From positions 312,642 through 376,641 of the forward strand of contig NW_006920417.1 in NCBI RefSeq assembly GCF_000344685.1: DNA of 64,000 bases. The letters run 5' to 3'. A program made the position numbers and the translations under genes. This document shows, one piece after another, positions 39,197 to 51,026 of the stretch. Under the pieces are notes generated by a model. That model made no database searches. It saw only the letters and a list, made by a program, of their open reading frames with translations, and was not told the DNA's origin. Source of the DNA: Gloeophyllum trabeum ATCC 11539. Its lineage: Eukaryota > Basidiomycota > Agaricomycetes > Gloeophyllales > Gloeophyllaceae. The number at the start of each line of letters is the position of its first letter. Within the stretch, counting starts at the first letter, position 1.

Positions 39197-41312
39197 TTAC
39201 AACTCGAAGACATTCATGAGGATGATGATCTCCCCTTCGCACAGACAGCATACAAGCATTCGCTGCCCCACTGTCAGGACACCTACACCAAGAACAGCGC
39301 CTGCTTCTCCGCCGCCAACCTTCAAGACGCTCTGTACGCCTTCTTTCTCCTTTGAACCCTTTGGAGGCGCCCTGTACAGGTAGACGTTCCCGCCAAACGT
39401 TTGGCTGCCACTCTCAAATGCCATAACGAGCTCGCCTGTGTGGTATGTGAATCGTGTGTCCCGCTTGGATGCGAGCACGAACGACAGCGCGGGGAACGTG
39501 GTGGCATGCCTCCACTTGGCCCATTCGTCGTTGGACGGCGAGGAAGGGAGCTCGAAGACTGCCCCGTCGAGGTGCTCTTTCACGACGAGGCTAAGTTCCC
39601 CGCTCGATCCCGGTAGCGGCGTGCTCAACAAGCTTACCCTCTCCTCCTTGTCCTTCCCCCTCCGCGCCCACCACTCCGGTTCGCCATAGCGCGCCTCTGC
39701 GTCACCCTGCACACTACCACGCGTATCGACCCAGGTGAGCACCGCCTCGCGCCCAACACTATCATCCACCTCCTCGTCATACTCGTCCTTCGCGAGGCTG
39801 GGCACACCGCGCCCAAGACCCCCCTGCGCCTGGTCTTTCGACGTCTCCGCCGTGAATTTCTCGAGCGACTCGAGGATGCCCGCAAGCTCGCTCGGGTCCA
39901 TCGTCTCGGGCACGTCCTCACCCGATTCAAAGACCTGCGGCCAGCGCGTGCCGACGTCCTTCTTGTCGAGGTGCACGGTGAGCAGGCCCCAGAACCCGTC
40001 CGCGGTGCGGTCGGCTTCGCGGTCGAACGTCCAGAGGCTCTGCGTCGGATTGATCGGACCCCAGAGCGTCTTGGCGGGGTAGCGCGGGAGGGGGATCGTG
40101 GAGATAGACGGCGGGGAGGTAGATGTCGGGAGCACGAGGACGGAGAGCGAGCGAGGAGAGAAGGAGACTTTGATAGACGAGGTGGGCGTGGTGGTAGGTA
40201 GGGGGAAGGCGAGGGAAACGGTGTCAGGCGTTTGAGTCCATGAGTAGGGTGGGGGCTTAGGTTTATCAATCACATCTCCGTCGGCCATTTCGACGTCCGT
40301 TGAGGCTGGGGCGGCAGCACCTCCGTCTGTTTGCGCCTCAGGTTCAGCAGGGGTTTCTGCGGGTTTCTCATCAGGGACGTCGCGGTATGAGGAGCTCCCT
40401 AGGAGCAGGAAGGCTTGTCTGGATTGATCGTAAGACGTCAAGATCGGAACGTCTTCTCCCCGCCGGTGCCAAATGATGTCGAGAGGTTGCACGGTATCTG
40501 TGGGTACAAGAGGGAAAGTGAAACGAACGGCCCACACGTCAAACTGGGCTTGCGTCCGTCTCTCCAAGAGGGTGGAGGCAGAAGGGGCGGCTTCGCCGTT
40601 CTCGATGGAAACAGGTCGGTATCGCGAGGACAGTATGCATACAATGATATTTGGCGAGACCTCGCTGGCGCTGTGGATCTTAAACGGGCTTGTTCTGATT
40701 GAAGACTGGAATCTATCAGGGATCTCCAGTTGGTAGAAGCCTAGCACCTCGACACGTCCGGTCCCTCGCTCCTCCGGGAGCTGCAAGATGTAAAGGTAGC
40801 CATGCCCGTCTGAGACAAAGCATGTACTCGTAGACGAGAATGCTACGGATGGGTACTCCCGTGGGGGCTCGTCCGGGGACGAGGACGTCTGGATAGACTG
40901 AGGCAGGGAGTAAACGGTGCGGAGTGTCGATTGCAAGGTGGACTACTTATGGTACAAATGGATTAGACGGTGAGCAAGGCTGCAGAATCATTACACATCG
41001 CGAACGAAGCGAGAGACCTACCGAGTCTAGTTCAACCAGAACAACATTCGACTGTCCGTCGACGTACACTGCTCTATCATCTTTCACGGCCAGATGATTG
41101 TGGCCGATCCGACTCTGAACTTCTTGAAATGACAGGAATGTCCTGCCCGAGACGGCTGCTTGCGACGGTCTGTGGTCCGAAGGGAGTTGGAATCGGAGGA
41201 CGTGTGAGTCTTGAGACAAGGCATGGAGGCGGTAGCCTTCAAACTTGGGATTGAGGAGAGAACGGTCGACTGTAAAAGCAGACATGGCTGGCTTTCGAGC
41301 AGACCGAGACAT
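39197..41312 (-). CDS. NUDCD1: NudC domain-containing protein 1 homologue
   Basis: Two exons: 41312 to about 41024, and a long second exon (about 40941-39197). The first starts MSRSARKPAMSAFTVDRSLL; the second ATG at 41285 is the probable start, since related proteins begin close to FTVDRSLLNPKFEGYRL. The middle has a CS/p23-like NudC domain: PPPYSWTQTPDTVSLAFPLP followed by IKVSFSPRSLSVLV and ending WTFDREADRTADGFWGLLTV. The rest resembles a beta-propeller-like fold (YPSVAFSSTSTCFVSDGHGY and repeated beta strands), as in NUDCD1. NudC proteins are Hsp90 co-chaperones; NUDCD1 works with dynein/COPI-linked propeller clients in animals. The C-terminus has low-complexity Glu/Asp runs. Confidence 0.85.
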
Positions 41313-41426
41313 TTATCAGACTAAGTACAATCATGATATATGACGTCATGTGCAGATATAACGAGGGCGACATAGCACCTACATACATGAAAGGCGTGCG
41401 GCGACTATCGCCTATTACCCTACAAA

Positions 41427-42568
41427 CTATGATAATGTCCTCTCAAACCAAGCCACCGTCTGTTCAAGAGCACCCTCGAAACCCGCTTTCGCGTCCGGAT
41501 CCTCCAGGCGTGGCCTAGCGGCAAAGCCGTGAACCGTTCCTGAAGAACATGCTAAGCGGATCCGCAGCTTGGTACAGGTCACAGCAACCCACCTTTGTAG
41601 TCTTTGAACTCGTATTCGGTGAAATCAGGCTTCCCCTTGCGTTCAGCTAATGTGGCTTCTGCTGCATGGCGCTGATCTGTCTTGAATCCCATGTCATCTG
41701 AGATTAGCTTGTGAGTTGTGATCGTAGTCATCGAAATACAGCTCATTCTACCTTCCGCACAAGCCCATGACGTTGGAATCTGTAGTGATTAATTAAATTG
41801 GAAAATTTGTTGGGGCAGCACGGGCCTTTCTGCAAACGTACCTTGATTTGCTTTACTAATTCCACAGGAGTTTTACCAGGATGGCAGATCACTAGACTGT
41901 CAAAGACGTCCTTGTTCGCGAGACGAAGGCCCAAAGAGCCCCCGAAACAGTACCTAAAAGAGAACGTCAGCGAGCGCGGGAGGTCCAACGCAGACTTATG
42001 TCTACCCGACAGCGCCGATCTTGCCGTACTTCTTCTCCTCCCTCAGCTTCCTGACGAACTAATGATCGCGTGTTCTCAACATCGCCACACAACTGCATGG
42101 ACGTATGGTACTCACGGACTCTGTCCTAGGGTCAACGACGGCGCGCCGAGACCTATAGAAACCCAAGCCTCGGCGGAGGGCGAGCCACAGGAATTTCAAC
42201 CTCGCTATGAAGGTTATTTTCTGACCTGGCTTTTCTGGTATGATACCCTCCAAGTCGTAGATATCCAGAGGTGGACGGCCTATCCCAGGTCATTTAGAGG
42301 ATCCTCGGAGTCTCGCAGGAGTCGCAGACGCACCATTGAACAAATCCGGGACCCAGACATCGCAACCTAGTCTCGTCGATATCTTGTCGGCAAGGATCTT
42401 GGAGTTCTTCAGTGGGAGCCCGAAGATATCCGTGAGGAGTACCACTGCGCGTGAGCTTGTAGGTTCACTCGCGCGGTGGAGGTACGCGTCGGTCGCCCCG
42501 ACCTTGACCATCTCTCCCTCGGGCTCTCCGGGAAGGATGAAGCCTTCTCTGCACTGCGGGCAGCTCAT
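41427..42568 (-). CDS. Dienelactone hydrolase family protein
   Basis: An alpha/beta hydrolase of about 250 residues starting MSCPQCREGFILPGEPEGEM at 42568. The family's catalytic triad is visible: the nucleophile Cys in GYCFGGSLGLR (about 41945), the Asp in CAEDDMGF (about 41680), and the His in GTVHGFAARP (about 41520). Other landmarks are AVVLLTDIFGLPLKNSKI, DVWVPDLFNG and LVICHPGKTPVELVKQIK. Five or more exons with short introns; the stop at 41427 follows WFERTLS. Dienelactone hydrolases open cyclic esters in aromatic degradation, but the fungal cytosolic branch is broad and the substrate cannot be read. A CxxC in the first residues is common in this fungal branch. Confidence 0.9.
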
Positions 42569-44205
42569 AGTGTATGCCCTTGGTGTTGCGACGAGACGAG
42601 TACAGATGCCCTGGTTATTGGTAGAGCAACCCTCCGGAACGGTACGTTCTTCGGGAAAACCGGCAGTCGTGCTCGTAGTGCGCTTGACAAGAGAGGGAAC
42701 ATGAACAAATCGTCGTCATTTTATGCAGCACGAAGTAAAGCTAGCGAGGACATGCTGAATGGCCGATGGTTTCGCCAGTTATCAGGCTATCCACAATCTC
42801 GCGCAGTCATTCTGCATTACTAATGCGAATCCAGGGTTGTGATTGGTTGAGATGACTGGCCGGAGGAGTATCTGCATCGTGCCATGTCGACCGCGGAGTC
42901 ATCGGCAGCATCATACGCGTAGCTCTGCGGCAGCAGCTGAATCTTATACGGCAGACAGCCACCTGAGACCCTCTTCGACAGAGCATTCACTCTTGCATGA
43001 GACTGCTAGACGACTTGGATCATCCATCGACACGACAATACATCCTCTTAATAAACGTTCCCAGAGGGCGTAGTGGAGATGCGCGAGTACCTTGAAGGAT
43101 AGGATAATGTCCTAAACTAGGACAGCGACGAACAAGCTCGTACATGAAGCTGCCGGGGCACTCTGTAAATCCGATGGCTTGTGAGTAGCTGGAGAAGACA
43201 CGTCAGACTAGAAACATTCCAGTCTAGTTGTTCCGCACCCCTCGCGCGAGCCCATCCCACAACCTTCCTCCAGGTGAAACCACAGATCGTCTCGTCCCGC
43301 AACGATAGTCTAAGAGCCTACTCACGGTAAGGGAGTTCCCCTACAAAGGGGGGAAAGAAATGTCCAACTTATGCGAAGCCGCGCATCTAAGTTCGTCGCC
43401 TTTGAACAAGAGAAGTCGGGCTGACGTCCGGGACTTACATCACTGGCAGATGCCGCACCCAGAAAAGCTGAAGCGCTGAAATCTCAGTGGGTTCGCAGTG
43501 GAGAGTACCGTCGCCAACAGACCCCATGATACTTACAGGGTCAACAGGAAAGATATCAGTTGGCCCTGGGAGCACCCATGAAGAGATGATAGCTTGGTAG
43601 TTCATGAGCACCTCCGCAATCACGTAGGTCCCTATGGCGAGGGGCTCCTCGACCACCTAAAGTGCGGACTTTACATGAACGAGATTCCAAGCTTTCCCAA
43701 AGCATCAGCGGCGCAATAGGGAGGCATTGTGAACGCAGTAGCTAGTTATATACGTATCTGAGTCTTGAGGACTCGGGAGAAAGAGACGTGTTCGTCATCC
43801 CGGGTGTGCAGCGGTTAAGTCTCCAATGGACGAATGTGAGCTGTGCGCGGTCATAACTATGACCGATGGACGAAGAAACCTCCGTACGCAGCAACGAGTC
43901 GCAGTTGATGCAATGGCTTGGGTGTAAGACGAGGGACACCGGCAATGGACAGCCCGAGTGCGCTGATGTTGACCGGCTTCGCAACCTCAGTTTTCTTTCT
44001 GCCGCCTCGCGACTTCCTCATTTAGACGCTATCACCGGTCTTTCGCCTGCCCTTCACATTTTAACTCTGCAGGCCCCCCATGGACTGCCCTAAGGAGGAG
44101 CTTCGCTGTTGATATCGTCGTGACGCCGACGAGGTACAAAAGGCCGGGCATGGGTTGGTTATTGGATACTACTACCAGCGAAGAGTGATAGCTCGTACCC
44201 ACTTC
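42569..44205. other. Divergent intergenic stretch with exon-like islands
   Basis: This 1.6 kb separates the dienelactone hydrolase start from the P450 start. On the minus strand, 43657-43540 reads VVEEPLAIGTYVIAEVLMNY with a good acceptor before it and a GTAAGT donor after; further islands lie at 43120-43320. I could not build a protein from them; they could be a decayed gene. Confidence 0.3.
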
Positions 44206-47200
44206 ATGTCTGTCCCGATACCGCAGCCGCCCTCTGTACCATTTCTCGGAAATGTATTCTCGATTGACAAGGAGCTCCCTCTGGGCTCCTTCAGTCTGCT
44301 GGCCAAACAGTACGGCGAGATTTACCAGTTGAACATTATCGGTAGGCACTTCCTATCAATCCATGACATGAGGGTCAGACGCGTTTACATCAACTACAGG
44401 GAGGAGTGTCGTCTTTGTCAATTCTGCCGAGTTAGTCCGAGAGGTTTCTAACGATAAGAAATTCCAAAAGAACGTCCCAGGAGCCCTCGCCGAAGTCAGG
44501 CGAGCGGCTGGGGACGGCCTGTTCACTGTAGGTCCCGTGCACAGATTGTATGTTTGCTCGTCGGTGACATGTTCTCCCCTTAACAGGCCTATGCAGATGA
44601 GCCAAATTGGGCCATAGCGCGTATGTCCAACCATTATCCGATGAGCAAGGGTTCCTGCCAATCACTGATATTGTGGCACAGATAGACTGCTCATGCCTGC
44701 GTTCGGCACGGCTAATATTAGGAATATGTTCGACGATATGAAGGATATATGCTCGCAACTGGTTTTAAAATGGTCTCGGTAGGTGATACACCCGGTGCCA
44801 GGCGTAATTGGTCACTGACCGCTACACATAGTTTCGGCCCCGACTATGTCATCAGTCCCACAGAGGACTTTACAAGACTGACCCTGGATACTATTGCACT
44901 ATGTGCAATGAACTATAGGTACGAGAGACGTGTTCCTGGATTCGTCAGCCTAGATTTCTTACCCCTCGGAATCATATAGATTCAACTCCTTTTATAGTGT
45001 AAGAATTTCGATCTCCTCATAGTTGGTTCGATGCGAGATTATTCCCAGGAAACGTTGCCTCCGTTTTGCGAGGCTATGACAGATTTCTTGAAAGAATGCA
45101 ACGCCCGCGCAAATCGCCCTGCAATTGTGCAGTCTCTTATGACGGGCGCGACCGCGAAGTTTGAAGCGGATTGTAAGCACATGGTCGATGTCGCCAGCGA
45201 AAGTCAGTATTATTGGTCCTCTATACCTTCGCAGCTACTTACGGTCACTCTAGTCGTCAAACACCGCAGACTTCATCCAATCGAAAAGAAGGATTTACTT
45301 AATGCTATGCTGTATGGTAAGGATCCCAAAACAGGACAAGGGTTAGGTGATGATGCCATTACCAAGAACGTGAGTATTACCATTCAGATGGTGGAGACTC
45401 TCGCCGCTGACTGAACTTCCATAGTTAATCACGTTCCTCATTGCTGGTAAGTATTCGTGGTATTCTCTGAAAGCTCCATTTCGGAGGATGGTATGCGCAC
45501 CAGTCAGCTGAATAACAACCTAGGTCATGAAACGACGTCCGGGATGCTCTCTTTCACTACATACCATCTCCTCAAGAATCCAGAGAAATTGATCCGTCTC
45601 AGAAAAGAAGTGGACGACGTTACGCAGGGTAACCCGATAACGCTGGAGCATCTCTCGAAACTACCCTATCTCAATGGTATGCCGGCCGGATACCCAACCA
45701 GTACTATAAAGCTGACTTACCCCGTGACTTAAGCTGTATTAAGGGAAGCTCTCCGGCTGAACTCCACTGCAGCTTTACGCTCTGTGACAGCGCTGGAAGA
45801 CTGTGTTCTGGCGGGCAAATATTCAATTAAGAAGGGCCAAGGCATCGCAATCAATAACCACGAGGCGCACCACGATCCCAAAGTCTGGGGAGAAGATGTG
45901 AGACTATCTACTGATCTAGCTTGACAGCTGCTGAATGACTCCGAAGGCAGACGAGTTCAAGCCCGAGCGCATGCTCGATGGGAAATTCGAGGCCATGCCG
46001 GTAAGCCTGTCGTTGCGCGTCAGAGCTCATGCTGACCCGGATATAGCCCGAATCATGGCAACCGTTTGGATTCGGTATGCGTGCCTGTATCGTAAGTCCA
46101 GTGCACTGAAATTGTGGATAGTAGCTGGAATTCTCCTAGGGACGTCCTTTTGCGTGGCAAGAAGCGCTGCTCGTTATGGCGACCATCGTGCAGACATTCG
46201 ACTTGTCTTTCCACGACCCGAGCTATAACTTGGAAGTCAAGCAGGCATTGACACTCAAACCAAAGGATTTCTACATTCATGCCAGTCTTCGGTCGAATGC
46301 GGCCCACCTCCTGTCGACACCTTCGTCGAGCCTCCTTGCGGGTCGGTCGACAGCGAAAGACCTCACCCCTACTAGTGCACCTGTAGAGTCTGACGATGGA
46401 AAGCCTCGGCCGCCATTGTACGTACTCTATGGTAGTAACACGGGTACGTCGGAGTCCTTCGCGCAAAGAATAGCGTCGGACGCCAGTTCTCATGGTTCGT
46501 GGACTTCCTAACATCGTGGCACCCGAGTCCTAACCCTCACTCATCGAAGGATTCAAGGCTTCAATCGGCACGCTAGACCAGTCGGTTGGGAGGGTCTTCA
46601 AGGATGGCCCTGTCGTCATCATCACAGCTTCGTTTGAAGGTATGGTGCTCTTGCGTCCACGAGTTTCTTCCGAATAACTGTCGTTTTCTTTACCAAGGTC
46701 AGCCGGCGGACAACGCTGCGCAAGCTGTTCAGTGGCTTGAACAAGGTGCGACAGACACTGAGTTCGAAGGACTCAAGTACGCTTTATTCGGCTGCGGGAA
46801 TAGGGACTGGGTTCGCACTTATCAGCGGATACCGAGATTGGTTGACGAGCTGCTGGAGAAGAAGGGGGGAATGCGACTACTGCCGCGAGGGGAGGGCGAT
46901 GCGGCAGGGAGCACCTTCTTTGAGGATTTTGATGCCTGGGAAGCTGAGCTTTGGAGCACTCTCACTAAGGTAACTCTGATAGGCATTTCCATTTCTTTGG
47001 ATAGGGACGCTAACCATGAGCAGGAGTACAACACTGTATCGGAACAGGTGGAGGAAAGCTTGAAAGTAGAGACCACCACGTCCGGGACGACCCGAGCTTC
47101 CGACTTACGCCAACCTGATGCAAAGCTCGGCACTGTTACACAGAATAAGGTTTTGACCAAACCCCCCGCCTCTGGGGTCAAACGGCACATCGGTAAATGC

Positions 47201-48498
47201 TTCTCCTTGCACTAGTTTCCAGTAACTAAGCTGCCTCAAGAGTTCGCTCTTCCAGAGGGAAGCTCCTACAGAGCGGGAGACTACCTTGCTATGTATGTTT
47301 TTTCGATTTCCGTGGACATCGAATACTGACCTGACGCACGTTCCAGACTCCCGGTCAATCCGATGGAGTTGGTGAAACGCGCACTAGCTCACTTCAACTT
47401 GTCCGCGGAAGAAGAAGTCACGATCTCTTCTAGCAGTCCCAGCACACTTCCTTTGAACAGGCCCATCAACGTTCAGTCTTTACTGAGCGGCTATGTCGAA
47501 CTATCTCAACCGGTTAGCACTAAGGACCTGCAGGTTCTGTCGAGTCAAGCGAGCGATCCTGCGACAAAGTCCAAGCTTGAGGCGCTCACGTCGGACTACA
47601 AGGCTTCAGTGCTCGAGAAACGTATAAGTCTTCTCGATATCCTGGAGTCCTACAGGGATATCCAGATGCCATTCACTACGTTCCTCAAGCTTCTGCCGCC
47701 AATGCGTATACGTCAATACTCAATCTCCTCATCTCCTCTCGCCGATCCGGAACACGCTACCTTGACGGTTAGCATCGTCGAAGGCGCGCCGATTCCGGGA
47801 CATCGGGACGTACCCTTCCTTGGTGTTGCGTCCAATTATCTTGCGCGCCTCCGGCCGGGGGAACGAGTGCAATTGATGGTCAAAGCGTCAGCGACGCAGT
47901 TCCACCCACCTTCCGATCTGTCCGTCCCGATTCTCATGTTCTGCGCTGGTTCTGGATTGGCTCCGATGCGAGGCTTCATCCAAGAACGAGCAAAGCAGAA
48001 GGAATCGGGGAGAGAAGTGGGGCCGATGTACCTCTTCTTCGGATGCAGATCTCCAGAGGAAGACTACCTATATGCTGAGGATGACCTCGCAGAGTGGGTG
48101 AAGATGGGTGTCGTGGATGTTCGACCTGCATTCTCTAGGGCAAGCGAGAAGTCCGAAGGGTGCAAATATGTCCAGGAGTAAGTCGGTTTCACACAAAACC
48201 CTACTGCCCCTACCAACCTACTTTCTTCCATAGACGCATATGGCACGACCGGGAAGATGTCCGAAAAGCCTATGATGCCGGAGCCAGGGTAAGTGGGAAC
48301 GCATCAGTCTGCCTTCCTCAAAGTACTTAAGATCCGCCTTGTCAGTTTTACGTTTGCGGCTCCCGCAAGGTGGCGACGGGTGTGAGGAACGTATGCATTG
48401 ACATTTTGAAGATGGTGCAGAACTACAGCGAAGAGGAGGCACAGCAGGCATGGGAAAGAGTCGAGCAAGAGCGGGGAGCTAGCGACATTTTTGAGTAA
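44206..48498 (+). CDS. Self-sufficient cytochrome P450 (CYP505-like): P450-reductase fusion
   Basis: One polypeptide holds a P450 heme domain followed by FMN and FAD/NADPH reductase domains, as in P450foxy and BM3, which hydroxylate fatty acids near the omega end. Start [19 protein letters not shown]. Heme domain: [27 protein letters not shown] (I-helix oxygen motif), REALR (ExxR), and [11 protein letters not shown] joined across an intron to RPFAWQEAL (heme Cys). FMN domain: [53 protein letters not shown]. Reductase: [15 protein letters not shown] (FAD), [16 protein letters not shown] (NADPH), [14 protein letters not shown]. About 17 exons; all junctions I checked keep frame, for instance 44998-45047 removes 50 nt. 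No membrane anchor, so cytosolic, as in CYP505. The gene looks intact. Confidence 0.93.
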
Positions 48499-48895
48499 TT
48501 TAGAAGGTTCGCACTATATACATTTCCCGTAATGATATATCCCCCGACTGAACACATCTGTGATCTTTGACATGAGGAATATGTAACCTTGAATCCCTAC
48601 TGCAGTGAATATTGTTTATTGAATGGAACTTACTTGCAGGCGAAGATTTGCATTGGATAGACTCATGACCAACTTGGAGTGTCTTGGGATGTCTTCCAGT
48701 GCCGCCTCGACCTATGTCTAGACGGGCTTCTCTCGACCCGCTTCCATTACGTTCCTACGGCTTCGCAGCTTTGCCGTTACAGGCGGTACCATGGCTGCCT
48801 ATAAATACTATCCTAGGGTACGAGATGCCTCCCGTGTCTCCAGCGCGTTTCCGACTGCTCGTCTTCTCTGCAAAGCCAAATCTAAGGACTGATCA
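48499..48895. other. Intergenic, peroxiredoxin promoter
   Basis: This lies between two plus-strand genes and holds the 3' end of the P450 gene and the promoter of the peroxiredoxin gene. No gene is seen. Confidence 0.4.
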
Positions 48896-51026
48896 ATGGG
48901 CAAACATCCGTTAATTGGGCAGAAGGCTCCTTCCCTAACCCTTCCCAACTTCAATGGGGAGAGCTTCACATTCACACCGGGTGCGAACGGGGTACCCACT
49001 GCCCTTTTCTTCTACCCCAAGTCTGGTGAGTCCGAACTACCGACACTGGCTCGATTATACTATTGATCGCACGTTATCATGGCACCAGGCTCCTACGGTT
49101 GCACGAAAGAGGCTTGCGAATTCAGAGACGCGCTTGCTGGTGCGCTTAATTGCCAATTCTACCTGCGTTCATCTCCCCTAACGCCCGAGTTCCTTTAGAC
49201 AAGCCGAACTTCAAGGATGCAAAAATCGAGGTAATCGGGATAAGCGCTGATCCAGTCGAAGAGCAGAAGAAGTTCGTCGAGAAGCACAAGTTAACCGTGA
49301 GTTAGGAAGGCCTGCTCTTGCACATATGCTGATTGACGATGGTCCAGTACCCCGTGCTCAGTGACGCAAGCGGCGAAGGTCGTAAGGCTTATCACGTCGG
49401 CAAAGGATTGCTGGGCATGACCGATGCTCGTGTTACTTTCTTCATTGACAAGACCGGCGTGGTTAGGTATGTCTACCGCTTCCGTCGAGTGCGCTGTGGG
49501 ATATTCATTCCGTCCGTCAGGGATGTTCTCGATACGACGATTAACTTCGGAGCGCATTCCAAGTTCGTGGCTAAATGGTTGGAGACTATCGCCGCAGAGG
49601 AGAAGAAGGGCGTCCAAGCTAGGGTGTGGGATATCGAGAAATAGACAAAGGCGTCAGTAAAGTAAACAGTGTGGATTAGACACGAAACCGACGTGCGATG
49701 TTTCGTACGATTTCGTGGTGTTGGGGGAGAGGTCGGCGCGGGAACGGCCGGAGGCCGAGATGCCGAAGTGGCGCCAGCCAAAAGTGTGTGGCAGCCAATC
49801 GGAAGCCGCGGCCGGACTCTGAGTGTGGCAGGTGTCCACAGCGCGGACTGTCGGATACCCGACGAAATCCGGGCTACACCCTAACACACTAGACTGACAG
49901 GGCAGTGGTGGGCGGGTCGAAAGGAACTCTCCACTCAGGCGTCGAGGATGAGGGGAGAGAGAAAGAGTGAAAATTCGAAAGACTGACGCGGCGTGCTGAG
50001 CATTGGGAGAGCTACGGGAGAAGGCGGCGCTCGCGTGGCGCCGCGTGCTCAGCACGCGAGGGCTCTTCAGCCACACCTAGCTTGGCTTAGCGCAAGCCCG
50101 AGCCGCTCGTTCCTCGCGTCGGGCTTGCTTGGCACCNNNNNNNNNNNNNNNNNNNNNNNNNNNNNNNNNNNNNNNNNNNNNNNNNNNNNNNNNNNNNNNN
50201 NNNNNNNNNNNNNNNNNNNNNNNNNNNNNNNNNNNNNNNNNNNNNNNNNNNNNNNNNNNNNNNNNNNNNNNNNNNNNNNNNNNNNNNNNNNNNNNNNNNN
50301 NNNNNNNNNNNNNNNNNNNNNNNNNNNNNNNNNNNNNNNNNNNNNNNNNNNNNNNNNNNNNNNNNNNNNNNNNNNNNNNNNNNNNNNNNNNNNNNNNNNN
50401 NNNNNNNNNNNNNNNNNNNNNNNNNNNNNNNNNNNNNNNNNATATCGAGAAATAGACAAAGGCGTCAGTAAAGTAACAGTGTGGATTAGACACGAAACCG
50501 ACGTGCGATGTTTCGTACGATTTCGTGGTGTTGGGGGAGAGGTCGGCGCGGGAACGGCCGGAGGCCGAGATGCCGAAGTGGCGCCAGCCAAAAGTGTGTG
50601 GCAGCCAATCGGAAGCCGCGGCCGGACTCTGAGTGTGGCAGGTGTCCACAGCGCGGACTGTCGGATACCCGACGAAATCCGGGCTACACCCTAACACACT
50701 AGACTGACAGGGCAGTGGTGGGCGGGTCGAAAGGAACTCTCCACTCAGGCGTCGAGGATGAGGGGAGAGAGAAAGAGTGAAAATTCGAAAGACTGACGCG
50801 GCGTGCTGAGCATTGGGAGAGCTACGGGAGAAGGCGGCGCTCGCGTGGCGCCGCGTGCTCAGCACGCGAGGGCTCTTCAGCCACACCTAGCTTGGCTTAG
50901 CGCAAGCCCGAGCCGCTCGTTCCTCGCGTCGGGCTTGCTTGGCACCAGGACAGTCCAGCTGCCGCAGAACAGCCTGAGACAGCTCCTTCTGCTGCAAATG
51001 AAGTAGCTCCCGCCCCTACAGCTTGA
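48896..51026 (+). CDS. DOT5-like: PrxQ/BCP-type peroxiredoxin, last exon beyond an assembly gap
   Basis: A thiol peroxidase that reduces hydrogen peroxide and alkyl peroxides. It starts MGKHPLIGQKAPSLTLPNFN. After the first intron the active site reads SYGCTKEACEFRD: peroxidatic Cys and, five residues on, the resolving Cys typical of atypical two-Cys PrxQ. Then IEVIGISADPVEEQKKF, YPVLSDASGEGRKAYHVGK and ARVTFFIDKTGVVR. The exon ending KKGVQAR has a donor GTGTGG at 49624; the first AG in phase after the gap (50949) continues DSPAAAEQPETAPSAANEV to a stop at 51026, an Ala/Pro-rich tail. If that intron is not removed the protein ends at 49643 (DIEK). The intron contains a TIR element, a duplicated segment and a run of N, so its true length is unknown. 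Confidence 0.85.
49614..50085. mobile_element. TIR-bordered, non-autonomous element in peroxiredoxin intron
   Basis: The left end CCAAGCTAGGGTGTGG (49614-49629) is the inverted complement of the right end CCACACCTAGCTTGG (50071-50085) apart from one extra G. Between them are 440 bp of GC-rich DNA with a nested hairpin: GCGTGCTGAGCA and TGCTCAGCACGC at about 49991-50057 enclose a smaller GGCGGCGC/GCGCCGC pair. The content has no transposase, so it fits a MITE-like or foldback element. No target-site duplication is clear. The left end supplies the splice donor of the peroxiredoxin intron. A second, left-truncated copy lies at 50442-50895 after the gap. Confidence 0.4.
49631..50136 (+). repeat. 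First copy of ~505 bp duplicated gap flank
   Basis: This segment ends exactly at the N run and is repeated almost exactly at 50442-50946, which begins exactly after the N run. The only difference I found is one A (AAAGTAAACAGT here, AAAGTAACAGT there), giving 506 against 505 bp. Confidence 0.9.
50087..50131. repeat. Perfect 10 bp hairpin beside the TIR element
   Basis: GCAAGCCCGA and TCGGGCTTGC form a perfect inverted repeat with a 17 nt spacer just right of the TIR. The same hairpin occurs in the second copy at about 50903-50939. It may be an outer part of the element or a second nested element. Confidence 0.45.
50137..50441. other. Assembly gap (305 N)
   Basis: A run of 305 N. Any open frame running through it is an artefact. 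The repeat on either side suggests the contig ends overlap and the real gap may be zero. Confidence 0.99.
50442..50946 (+). repeat. Second copy of ~505 bp duplicated gap flank
   Basis: Starts at the first base after the N run and ends where the first copy met the gap; the sequence then goes on into the last peroxiredoxin exon. It lacks the left TIR, which would lie in the gap. Confidence 0.9.

Noticed and set aside
41427..48498. A metabolic cluster of dienelactone hydrolase and P450 with neighbours
   Set aside because: The two are 1.6 kb apart with no transporter, regulator or backbone enzyme nearby; adjacency alone does not support a cluster.
49654..50076. 140-codon minus-strand frame inside the TIR element
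   Set aside because: Composition is that of GC-rich repeat DNA (Ser/Arg/Pro-rich), there is no recognisable domain, and it covers the element's own inverted repeats.
49993..50886. Long open frames running through the N run on both strands
   Set aside because: They exist only because N codons are not stops; they join the two duplicated flanks and have no real coding evidence.
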